From the NCBI RefSeq assembly GCF_000332415.1, contig NZ_AOHC02000052.1, forward strand, positions 62,001 to 126,000: a DNA stretch of 64,000 nucleotides. Reading direction: 5' to 3'. A program made the position numbers and the translations under genes. This DNA is from Leptospira weilii serovar Ranarum str. ICFT. Its GTDB lineage: Bacteria; Spirochaetota; Leptospiria; Leptospirales; Leptospiraceae. The notes below the pieces were generated by a model. It worked only from the letters and a program-made list of their open reading frames with translations. It made no database searches and had not been told where the DNA came from. This document shows, piece by piece, positions 55,738 through 63,329 of this stretch. The stretch's first letter is position 1, and every line of letters starts with the position of its first letter.

Positions 55738-56735
55738 AGTTCGATCAATTCGTCGGAGTTGAAATCTCTTTTAGCAACTTTACCGATCACTAAATTCCAA
55801 CTCATGGGAGATAGACCATCACCAGGTCTCTTCGTTGTTAAATTCGATTCAGAGAAAATTTCGTCTTTTTTAATATTCCTAGATGCTACGATTGATTTTC
55901 TCGCGATTGGAATGTTCTTCTGCTCACTCTTACTCGGTCTTTTAATTCCGTCACCCATCGCTTGTTCGATATTTCGAATAGAGGACACCATGCGCTTTAA
56001 TTCACTGGGTTCAAGAGAAGCTTTATGATCAGGGCCGGACATATTTCTATCAAGAGTAAAGTGCTTTTCAATTACGGTGGCGCCGAGCGCAACGGCAGCA
56101 ATCGCAACCTCTATACCCGAAGTATGATCCGAATAGCCCACCTTTGTATGAAATGCAGAACGAATGGTATTCATTGCATTTAAATTCACGTCCTCAAAGG
56201 GCGTAGGGTATTCAGTATTGCAATGAAGAACGGTCATTTTTTCCCTCTTAGTTCCGTTCTTCTCCAAAGTATCAATGGCGTTTTCGATATCAGAAAGATT
56301 GGCCATTCCAGAAGACAGAATGATATCTTGATTAAAACTTCCTATTTTTTTTAAATATGGAAAATTTGTGATCTCTCCAGAAGGAATTTTCCAAAGAGAT
56401 AACCCGAGAGATCTCAAAAATTCCAAACTCTCCAAGTCGAATGCTGTTGATAAAAATTGAATATTCTTTTTTTTTGAAATAGACATCAATTCTTCGTAGG
56501 AAACAGAACTCAACTCGAGTTTCTGGAGCATCGAAAGTTGAGAGTTTTCTTCTCCAATATTTACTTTTTGATACTCAGCCATCCTTGCTTTTTTCGAAAC
56601 AAGAAGTTCGGATCGAAACGTTTGAAATTTAACAAAATCTGCTCCCGATTCGCTAGCTGCATAAATCAATTCTTTCGCAAGATTGAGATCTCCATTATGA
56701 TTTACCCCGGCTTCGGCGATGATGATTGTTTTCAT
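55734..56735 (-). CDS. legI: N-acylneuraminate/legionaminic acid synthase
   Basis: 333 residues. KTIIIAEAGVNHNGDLNLAK, SGADFVKFQTFRSELLVSKK, LSSGMANLSDIENAIDTLEK, VIEKHFTLDRNMSGPDHKAS and a C-terminal SAF part (KSIVASRNIKKDEIFSESNL) are the NeuB/LegI layout; length is standard. It condenses PEP with 2,4-diacetamido-2,4,6-trideoxymannose. It overlaps LegG by 4 bases. Unlike the NeuB fusion at 49502, it has no extra domains. Confidence 0.93.
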   Translation of the reverse strand: MKTIIIAEAGVNHNGDLNLAKELIYAASESGADFVKFQTFRSELLVSKKARMAEYQKVNIGEENSQLSMLQKLELSSVSYEELMSISKKKNIQFLSTAFDLESLEFLRSLGLSLWKIPSGEITNFPYLKKIGSFNQDIILSSGMANLSDIENAIDTLEKNGTKREKMTVLHCNTEYPTPFEDVNLNAMNTIRSAFHTKVGYSDHTSGIEVAIAAVALGATVIEKHFTLDRNMSGPDHKASLEPSELKRMVSSIRNIEQAMGDGIKRPSKSEQKNIPIARKSIVASRNIKKDEIFSESNLTTKRPGDGLSPMSWNLVIGKVAKRDFNSDELIEL

Positions 56736-56742
56736 ATTACAG

Positions 56743-57363
56743 CTACTGCTTAATCAACGTCTCATTATTTGAAAGATTTTTCAATACTTTCGAATTCATT
56801 CCGATAAAACATTCTTTACCGATATGAATACCTTCCCGAATAATACTTCCACTTCCCACAAAAGATTCGTCGCCAAGTTCAACTCCTCCATTTAAAACAG
56901 AAGCAGTGGCAACGTGACAATGATCTCCGACTTTGCAATCATGTTCTACGAGTGCTTTCGTATTTATAATTGAATTTACGCCTATCTTTACTCCGGAATT
57001 TACGATGGAGTGATGCATAAGAATTGTCCCTTCTCCGATACTTGCATGTTTTGAAAGATAAGCAAGTGGAGATTGAATAACGGGAAGATTATAATCTAAT
57101 GATTTAAGAGTATTGTAAATTTCCTTTCGAATTTTAGAAGTTCTGATTTGACCCACAACTATCATAGCGTTTTCAACTATCTTTCGAATCTTAGACAGAC
57201 GCGAATCGTCACCGAGAATTTCATAACCAAAAATAGACTTACCATTTTCTTCCAATGTACCAATGAGTCCTATAATGCGAAATTTATCCTCCAATTCAAC
57301 TACATCGATACAAGCTTTCGAATGACCACCCGCTCCGATAAGAATGATATCCTTCTTATTCAT
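56743..57363 (-). CDS. NeuD/PglD-like sugar O/N-acetyltransferase
   Basis: 206 residues. DIILIGAGGHSKACIDVVEL is the N-terminal nucleotide-binding loop of the PglD/NeuD type, followed by hexapeptide repeats (VNSGVKIGVNSIINTKALVE, GGVELGDESFVGSGSIIREG) of a left-handed beta helix. It should acetylate the C4 amino group made by LegC, the LegH position in the pathway. It overlaps the LegC gene by 8 bases. Confidence 0.88.
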   Translation of the reverse strand: MNKKDIILIGAGGHSKACIDVVELEDKFRIIGLIGTLEENGKSIFGYEILGDDSRLSKIRKIVENAMIVVGQIRTSKIRKEIYNTLKSLDYNLPVIQSPLAYLSKHASIGEGTILMHHSIVNSGVKIGVNSIINTKALVEHDCKVGDHCHVATASVLNGGVELGDESFVGSGSIIREGIHIGKECFIGMNSKVLKNLSNNETLIKQ

Positions 57364-58519
57364 TGTTAAGATTTGCGCTACTCGGAATATTGATGAGTCT
57401 TCTTTCCAACGATTCAGCTACAGGAAGTTCCATTCGAAAACAATCTTGATAAGGCTTCAGCTTATGAAGTAAAGTCCATGCTGGTCTTGTCATAAGACCG
57501 GAAGCATTCGTATCTGTAAGAACCGAGTCTTTCGCATCCATCACCGACGGATCCAATACCAGAGTCTGGAGCCAGTAGTTGCTTTTACAACCGCTCGGCT
57601 CAGATTGAATTTTCACTTCTTTCAAAATAGAAAAAGCATTTTTGTAACGATTATAAAGTCTTCTCTTGGAACTTAGAAACTCCGGAAGCAATTCCAGCTG
57701 CGCACAACCTAACGCAGCATTGATATTCGGTAGTCTAAAATTATAGCCGATCATATCGTGTGTGTATTCCCAAGGATGAGGAATTTTAGCCGTCGTCGTA
57801 ATGTGTTTTGCCAGAGTCGCTAAATTCTTATCATTCGTGAGAATCGCGCCTCCCCCTCCGGTCGTAATCGTTTTATTTCCATTAAAACTGAGAGTCCCCA
57901 ATAGGCCGAAAGTTCCGGTATGTTTTCCATGATAATAACTTCCGAGAGATTCTGCCGCATCTTCGATGACTATAAGATGAAAATCCTTCGCTACGCTTAA
58001 TATTCCGTCCAAATCTACCGGATGTCCAAAAGTATGCATCGGAACGATAGCGCCGATTCTATTCCCCGTTTTTTTATTAATACAATTTCCAGATCTAATC
58101 TCAGCAATCGAATTTAGATGGTCTCGAAGAGCAAGAGGCGACATTCCCAAAGTATACTCTTCGCTATCCACAAAATGCGGAAGCGCTCCTAAATAGCTCA
58201 CCGAATTAGCGGTAGCGATAAAAGTCAACGCAGGAATCAGAACTTCATCATTCGTTTTTATTCCCGCAAGCTTCAAGGCGATTTGTAAAGCGGCAGTTCC
58301 ATTCACAACTGCGATCGCATATTCGGCTCCGGTAAATTGTGCAAGATCCTTTTCAAAACGATCTACAAACTTACCGACGGAAGATACAAAAGTCGTGTCC
58401 AAACAATCCTTTACATAGAGCCATTCATTTCCTCGAAAGATAGGCTCATGCAAAGGAACAAATTCTTTTTTGTCTGTAAGGACCGATTTTAAAACTGATA
58501 CGATTTGTTCGCTTAACAT
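57356..58519 (-). CDS. legC: LegC-type aminotransferase
   Basis: 387 residues, DegT family. FVPLHEPIFRGNEWLYVKDC, DTTFVSSVGKFVDRFEKDL, AVVNGTAALQIALKLAGI and SFNGNKTITTGGGGAILTN (PLP Lys in NGNKTI) match the LegC subgroup. It adds the C4 amino group to the 4-keto-6-deoxy product of LegB. The start shares one base with the LegB stop (TAATG), so the two are coupled. Confidence 0.93.
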   Translation of the reverse strand: MLSEQIVSVLKSVLTDKKEFVPLHEPIFRGNEWLYVKDCLDTTFVSSVGKFVDRFEKDLAQFTGAEYAIAVVNGTAALQIALKLAGIKTNDEVLIPALTFIATANSVSYLGALPHFVDSEEYTLGMSPLALRDHLNSIAEIRSGNCINKKTGNRIGAIVPMHTFGHPVDLDGILSVAKDFHLIVIEDAAESLGSYYHGKHTGTFGLLGTLSFNGNKTITTGGGGAILTNDKNLATLAKHITTTAKIPHPWEYTHDMIGYNFRLPNINAALGCAQLELLPEFLSSKRRLYNRYKNAFSILKEVKIQSEPSGCKSNYWLQTLVLDPSVMDAKDSVLTDTNASGLMTRPAWTLLHKLKPYQDCFRMELPVAESLERRLINIPSSANLNNE

Positions 58520-59511
58520 TAAATGTTATATATATCTGATTTATAGAGGGAAAGATTGGCGGCATTACTAAACCAAACGATCGTCTCAGAAAGACCTTTT
58601 TTAAAACCTTCTTTTCCGCCGTATTCTGGAGACCAACCGACCAAATCTTTCGCTTTCTGATTGGAGGCCCATAATCTTTCGACTTCACTTCCTGCGGGGC
58701 GAATTCTTACGTCTTCGGATTCGATCGTTACTTCCGTCTTCATGATTTCAGCAATGAGCTGAACGGTCTCTCCGATCGACACTTCAAAATTACTTCCTAT
58801 ATTGATCACTTCTCCGATACTTTTTTCGGATTCCAAAACTTTTATAAATCCGTGGACGGTATCATCAACATAGTTAAAATCCCTCGTCGGATGTATGGAA
58901 CCGAGTTTGATTTTTTTCATTCCCTTTGCAATCTGAGTGATGATGGTTGGAATGATCGCTCTCGCTGATTGTCTTGGACCATATGTATTGAACGGACGAA
59001 TAATGGTTACCGGAGTTTTAAAGGATTGATAGAACGAAATCGCGAGCTGATCCGCTCCAATCTTACTCGCGGAATACGGAGACTGTCCTTGCAAAGGATG
59101 ATCCTCTGTTATAGGAACAAATTTCGCAGTTCCATAAACCTCGCTCGTGGAAGTGACAACCACATGAGATATGTTTAATTCCTTAGCCGCTTGTAAGACA
59201 TTCAGGGTTCCCTTGATATTTGTATCGATGTATGTGTCCGGTGAATGATAAGAATAAGGAATCGCAATCAATGCCGCAAGATGGAGAACTTCATTGCAGC
59301 CTTTCATCGCCGCACGAACTCCGTTCGGATCTCGAATGTCTCCGGAAAAAATTTCAAATTTACCTTTGACGTCTTCCGAGCATTGATCCAACCAACCCCA
59401 AGAATTAAAAGAATTATAAAGTACGAATGCTCTTACTTTTTTACCGTTCCTAACGAGAGCTTCTACAAGATGTGAACCGATAAAACCATCCGCGCCAGTC
59501 ACTAAAATCAT
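58519..59511 (-). CDS. legB: LegB-type NAD-dependent 4,6-dehydratase
   Basis: 330 residues, extended SDR. ILVTGADGFIGSHLVEALVR, FVLYNSFNSWGWLDQC (a LegB-like motif), VTSTSEVYGTAKFVPITEDH and SPYSASKIGADQLAI with YxxxK. It makes the 4-keto-6-deoxy GlcNAc nucleotide, the first step of the legionaminic route. The next gene, LegC, is coupled by a one-base overlap; the CMP-transferase gene ends 2 bases before this start. Confidence 0.93.
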   Translation of the reverse strand: MILVTGADGFIGSHLVEALVRNGKKVRAFVLYNSFNSWGWLDQCSEDVKGKFEIFSGDIRDPNGVRAAMKGCNEVLHLAALIAIPYSYHSPDTYIDTNIKGTLNVLQAAKELNISHVVVTSTSEVYGTAKFVPITEDHPLQGQSPYSASKIGADQLAISFYQSFKTPVTIIRPFNTYGPRQSARAIIPTIITQIAKGMKKIKLGSIHPTRDFNYVDDTVHGFIKVLESEKSIGEVINIGSNFEVSIGETVQLIAEIMKTEVTIESEDVRIRPAGSEVERLWASNQKAKDLVGWSPEYGGKEGFKKGLSETIVWFSNAANLSLYKSDIYNI

Positions 59512-59513
59512 AT

Positions 59514-60236
59514 TTATATTTTATCCAAAAGTAAAATCTCAGCTAATTTCCAATCCATCATATCATCAATATCCACTGAACTTTCTTTGCTCATAATAAA
59601 AGCGAGCGTGTCTTCGGTTATGAATTTTTTTCTCTCTCGAAAGTAGTCCACTTGGGATAAATACATCGAGCCGTTCAACGAATAAGTTTTGGGGCTATCC
59701 TGTCTACGGGATATGTCCTCTACGTTTAATAATTTGGACATTTTCAAAGAATCATCCAAGCGAAACATCCAGAATGGGTTCTCTTGAGATTCGCAAACCG
59801 AAACGACGCTATTCATTTTTTTTTGAATCGCAAATTCGATACAGTCGTCGATATCCAAGCTTGTTCGGAGCGGTGATGTAGGTTGCAAGAGCATTACATA
59901 ATCGAATTCAGGTAAATTATCTAACGCGTGTAAGACGGGATCGATTCCGGAGGATTGATCCGTGGCGAGTTCCGGAGGCCTAAGAAATGGAACAGAAGCG
60001 CCTGCTTTTTTGGCAACTTCCGCGATCTCAGAATCATCCGTCGAGACGATAACCGAGGCCAAATACTTTGATTTCAAGGCGGCTTCGATCGTCCAAACGA
60101 TTAAAGGTTTTCCCGCAATGGGTATTATATTCTTTCTAGGTATCCCTTTTGAGCCGCCGCGCGCCGGAATTAAGCCAAGGATTTTTTTGTCTGCGATCAA
60201 ATTCAGTCGATAACGAATTGTATGAGCCAAATACAA
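59514..60236 (-). CDS. legF: CMP-legionaminic acid synthetase (NeuA/LegF type)
   Basis: 240 residues. ILGLIPARGGSKGIPRKNII, KPLIVWTIEAALKSKYLAS, VMLLQPTSPLRTSLDIDDCI and SVDIDDMMDWKLAEILLLD follow the CMP-NulO synthetase order. It would give CMP-legionaminate for transfer to the O-unit. The annotated start may be further in: VIPARGG-type proteins usually begin about residue 15, and a TTG/ATG choice there is possible. It abuts the methyltransferase gene at 60237 with no gap. Confidence 0.9.
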   Translation of the reverse strand: MYLAHTIRYRLNLIADKKILGLIPARGGSKGIPRKNIIPIAGKPLIVWTIEAALKSKYLASVIVSTDDSEIAEVAKKAGASVPFLRPPELATDQSSGIDPVLHALDNLPEFDYVMLLQPTSPLRTSLDIDDCIEFAIQKKMNSVVSVCESQENPFWMFRLDDSLKMSKLLNVEDISRRQDSPKTYSLNGSMYLSQVDYFRERKKFITEDTLAFIMSKESSVDIDDMMDWKLAEILLLDKI

Positions 60237-60845
60237 TTATTTCTTTTCAACTACACATCGAATCATCGGATCACGATCAGATTTCCAAAGAAACGTCTCT
60301 AATGTAACAATATTAAATCCCAAAAATGTCATCATCTTTTGAATTTTATTTTTAGAATAGCAATTTCTATGATACTGCCCCTCGCCATTTTGGCTGCCAT
60401 AAATGGTTGCAATGATGTATCCCCAACGATTTTTATATTCGTAGGTATAAGTCCCAAACCAATGATTGTTTTTTATGTCCTTTTCAGAATCGCTGAAAAA
60501 ATCCTTCCAATCGTCTTCCAGGCTCAACCAAATCTTACAAACTTCTTCAAAATCGGGAACGCTAAATTCAAAAATACCGCCCTTTTTCAATATTCTTTTA
60601 ATTTCATATAAAAACCTAGGTTCATCCTTAAAAGAAAGATGCTCTAATAAGCCATCGGCCCTTACCTCATCAATGGAATTATCAGAATAAGGCAAATTAA
60701 ATATATCGTGATTTTCAATAACCAAATTATCTTCAAAAATTTTATCGGGATATCTAAGCCGCATATCGTCCATCGAATCTTGGTCGATATTTATATAATC
60801 CTTTAATGGCCTACCCCCGCACCCTATATTGATTTTTTTCATCAT
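60237..60845 (-). CDS. SAM methyltransferase (small, UbiE/Methyltransf_11-like)
   Basis: 202 residues. KKINIGCGGRPLKDYINID is motif I with an early INIGCGG, and NSIDEVRADGLLEHLSFKDE the acidic post-I region with an H for catalysis; GGIFEFSVPDFEEVCKIW follows. It resembles the small methyltransferases that act at the start of sugar gene sets. AAGAGG precedes the ATG-ATG start by about 4 bases. It is the first gene after the terminator hairpin at 60960-60992 and so probably opens a new transcript. Confidence 0.83.
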   Translation of the reverse strand: MMKKINIGCGGRPLKDYINIDQDSMDDMRLRYPDKIFEDNLVIENHDIFNLPYSDNSIDEVRADGLLEHLSFKDEPRFLYEIKRILKKGGIFEFSVPDFEEVCKIWLSLEDDWKDFFSDSEKDIKNNHWFGTYTYEYKNRWGYIIATIYGSQNGEGQYHRNCYSKNKIQKMMTFLGFNIVTLETFLWKSDRDPMIRCVVEKK

Positions 60846-60959
60846 TTACCTCTTAGAATTCCTTGAAATTTTAAAAACTTTTATAATTGAAATTCGTTTT
60901 GAGTTTCTACAAAATTAACATTCAATTTGAAAATAAGACAAATTAGATTCTTCAAAAAG

Positions 60960-60992
60960 AAAGATCCCAGATGCGTCCTACCTGGGATCTTT
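60960..60992 (-). terminator. Rho-independent terminator after the first gene group
   Basis: Arms AAAGATCCCAG (60960-60970) and CTGGGATCTTT (60982-60992) are exact complements around an 11-base loop; on the minus strand the stem is followed by CTTTTTG. It lies 63 bases past the stop of the epimerase gene at 61056 and splits the block into two transcripts. Confidence 0.75.
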
Positions 60993-61055
60993 TTTAACCC
61001 ATGCCCAAACTTTGAGATAAATTGAAAATAGAATTTGATCCCTTGTAATAAACAT

Positions 61056-61988
61056 TCATATTGCATTCAGCAACTCCAACTCTGATTTGATACTTTGTTC
61101 TAAATCTTTAGCCAAAGGAATATTTATTTTGCTCAATACTTTTTGATTACTTACTTCATAACTCAACTGATTCATAATTGGATTATCTACGAATTCTACT
61201 TTCAATTTGGGGACATACTTCTGGATATTTTCGACTATTTGTCGAACGGTTGCATTGGTAGTAAGAACGTTATAAATCTCACCGTCAAAAATATCTTTCT
61301 TGATAAACTCTACGATCGTCCTACAAGCGTCATGGATTTCTAAATAAGGACGCATCTGATCATAAGCCGTTTTCCAAACGGTAATCGGCTTTCCAAAAGC
61401 CGCTTGCCAACAAAATTTATTTACCGCGGTATGAAAACGGATCCCCGGAGAAACTCCTACGATCGTTCCAAAACGAAACGTAACAACTTTTAGATTCTTC
61501 TCTAAAAACAAGGATCGAACCAACTTTTCTTCCTTTAGTTTTGTAGTTGCATAAGGACTTTGCGGTTTCAATTCAGACTCGGAACAATTCTCGTCCACTA
61601 AGTCGTTTTGAGTTCCATAAACGCTCGTTGAAGAAAGAGTCATCAACCTTGCGCCCGTTTTCAGACAAGCTTCCGCTACCTTTTGAGTCGAATTAAAATT
61701 ATTGTTCTCAACGACGTCGGCTTTATCAAAACTTCCCGCCGCATCCGTGATAGCCGCAAGATGAATCACTACGTCAGCGCCGGAAAAAATTTCTTCCAAA
61801 TTGATTTTTGTTATATCTCCTTCCACGAATTTATATCGAATATTCGAATTCAAATTAAAAAGAGAACAATATCTCTGTGTCATCAGATTATCGATCATTA
61901 CAATTTCCGCATCCGGAAAGGAGTCGGGTAAACTTCTGACAACTAAGGAGCCGATATGCCCCAACGCACCGGTAACAACTATTTTCAT
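61056..61988 (-). CDS. NAD-dependent epimerase/dehydratase (extended SDR)
   Basis: MKIVVTGALGHIGSLVVRSL is the GxxGxxG loop; HLAAITDAAGSFDKADVVE, LSSTSVYGTQNDLVDENC and SPYATTKLKEEKLVRSL with YxxxK follow. I start it at ATG 61988, which overlaps the TGA of the cupin gene (ATGA); a longer start at 62006 adds seven residues (MGEESKM...). It should modify a nucleotide sugar together with the QdtA-like ketoisomerase and the next epimerase. It is the last gene before the terminator. Confidence 0.87.
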   Translation of the reverse strand: MKIVVTGALGHIGSLVVRSLPDSFPDAEIVMIDNLMTQRYCSLFNLNSNIRYKFVEGDITKINLEEIFSGADVVIHLAAITDAAGSFDKADVVENNNFNSTQKVAEACLKTGARLMTLSSTSVYGTQNDLVDENCSESELKPQSPYATTKLKEEKLVRSLFLEKNLKVVTFRFGTIVGVSPGIRFHTAVNKFCWQAAFGKPITVWKTAYDQMRPYLEIHDACRTIVEFIKKDIFDGEIYNVLTTNATVRQIVENIQKYVPKLKVEFVDNPIMNQLSYEVSNQKVLSKINIPLAKDLEQSIKSELELLNAI

Positions 61989-62389
61989 TTTTGATTCTTC
62001 ACCCATTCTAAGAATTTATCATAATTACGAATATAATCTTCCGCTTCATATCCTCTATCGCATAACACAAGCAAAACGGAATTAATGTTTAAATATTGTT
62101 GTGTGGACCAAATACCCGGCGGGATTAGAAGACCATCGCTCATATCTTCAAGTAAGTGTTCAGTAATTGCAGTTCCATTATCACAAGTAACCTTAATCTT
62201 TCCGTGTACACAAACTAACAATTGAGAACATTGCCGATGTGAATGTTCACCACGAATATCATTCACATTTGCGGTGACGGAAAATACCCTTTGGATTAAA
62301 AAAGGAACCTGTTTATTGGATTCAAAAACACTTAGAGAACCGTTATCATCTGTAAAAAAAGGAAATCGAATAAAATTAGGTTCGATCAT
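61985..62389 (-). CDS. Sugar 3,4-ketoisomerase, QdtA/FdtA type (WxcM-like cupin)
   Basis: 134 residues, one cupin. RGEHSHRQCSQLLVCVHGKI carries the HxH...Q metal-like motif and GYEAEDYIRNYDKFLEWVK is the C-terminal YxxxDYI...Y..F signature of FdtA/QdtA. These enzymes move the keto group of dTDP-4-keto-6-deoxyglucose to C3. The usual partner aminotransferase (FdtB/QdtB) is not in this window; it could lie beyond 64000. It overlaps both neighbours. Confidence 0.85.
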   Translation of the reverse strand: MIEPNFIRFPFFTDDNGSLSVFESNKQVPFLIQRVFSVTANVNDIRGEHSHRQCSQLLVCVHGKIKVTCDNGTAITEHLLEDMSDGLLIPPGIWSTQQYLNINSVLLVLCDRGYEAEDYIRNYDKFLEWVKNQK

Positions 62390-63329
62390 GTATTTGTCTC
62401 TCTTTTGATATGTAAGAATGACGAAGACCCGATTCTAATGAAAATCGAGGGCACCACATTGCCGCGCTCTTAAAAGAACTTACGTCGTAAATGACACTTC
62501 TGTTATCGATCGGTGGACTATTTTTCGGAGGATCAACGTATTCGATATTCGATCGGATTCCGCCCATTTCGAAAGCAATGTTCACAGCGGTCTCAAAGGC
62601 TTCTTTGATGGAATGAGATTTTCCAGTACCGATCAGGAAGTGTTTGCCATTTGTTTTATCTATACGATCCGCTGCATTCACGAAGGCGGAAACCACATCG
62701 TCAATATGGATATAGTCTCTTAGAAACGAACCATCGCCGTAAATTTGGATCGTCTCCCCTCTTAACGCTCGATGAAAAACTTTATCTAAAATTCCGCGAT
62801 CCTGTTCCTGACCGGGTTTAGTTCCGCCGTATACATTTGCTAAACGTAATATGCAACCAGAAACCCAACCTTCACGAACACATTGCTTTAGATAAAATTC
62901 TGCGGAAAGCTTGCTAATGTCGTAAAAAGTCAGCGGTTCGTCTCGGAAAGTCTCATCAATGAGGGCTGTATCGTGCAATCCAGTTTGAGTGGTAGTACCT
63001 GCTAAAATTACAACCGGTCTTTTTTTTTGTTTTTTTAAACATAGAAGTAGATTTAAAAAACCAAGCAAATTGATTTGGAGATCCGATATAGGATCTGATT
63101 TAGCGCGCGGAACACTTGTTTGTCCGGCCAAATGATAAACGACATCGAATTCAGGTAAATCCAGATTTGATAAACCAGGATTATTCAAATCAAATTGAAT
63201 CCAATTTACTTGTTTATCTTTTTCTGCTTTATCACGACTTTGACAATAAACACTCACCTTCTCTCCGAGTAATTGTTCTTTTAGAGAATTACCGATAAAA
63301 CCTTTAGCTCCCGTAATTAGTACATTCAT
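62376..63329 (-). CDS. NAD-dependent epimerase/dehydratase (extended SDR)
   Basis: 317 residues. MNVLITGAKGFIGNSLKEQL, VYHLAGQTSVPRAKSDPISD, ILAGTTTQTGL and TFYDISKLSAEFYLKQ (YxxxK) give the SDR order, and RLANVYGGTKPGQEQDRGIL is the sugar-binding loop. It belongs with the ketoisomerase and the epimerase at 61056 in one small deoxysugar route. The overlap with the cupin gene is 14 bases, and 4 bases with the upstream methyltransferase gene. Confidence 0.87.
   Translation of the reverse strand: MNVLITGAKGFIGNSLKEQLLGEKVSVYCQSRDKAEKDKQVNWIQFDLNNPGLSNLDLPEFDVVYHLAGQTSVPRAKSDPISDLQINLLGFLNLLLCLKKQKKRPVVILAGTTTQTGLHDTALIDETFRDEPLTFYDISKLSAEFYLKQCVREGWVSGCILRLANVYGGTKPGQEQDRGILDKVFHRALRGETIQIYGDGSFLRDYIHIDDVVSAFVNAADRIDKTNGKHFLIGTGKSHSIKEAFETAVNIAFEMGGIRSNIEYVDPPKNSPPIDNRSVIYDVSSFKSAAMWCPRFSLESGLRHSYISKERQIHDRT

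Noticed and set aside
60846..60959. A definite sigma-70 promoter before the methyltransferase gene at 60845
   Set aside because: TATAAA-like hexamers exist but no acceptable -35 at 16-18 bases could be found; the sequence is too AT-rich to choose.
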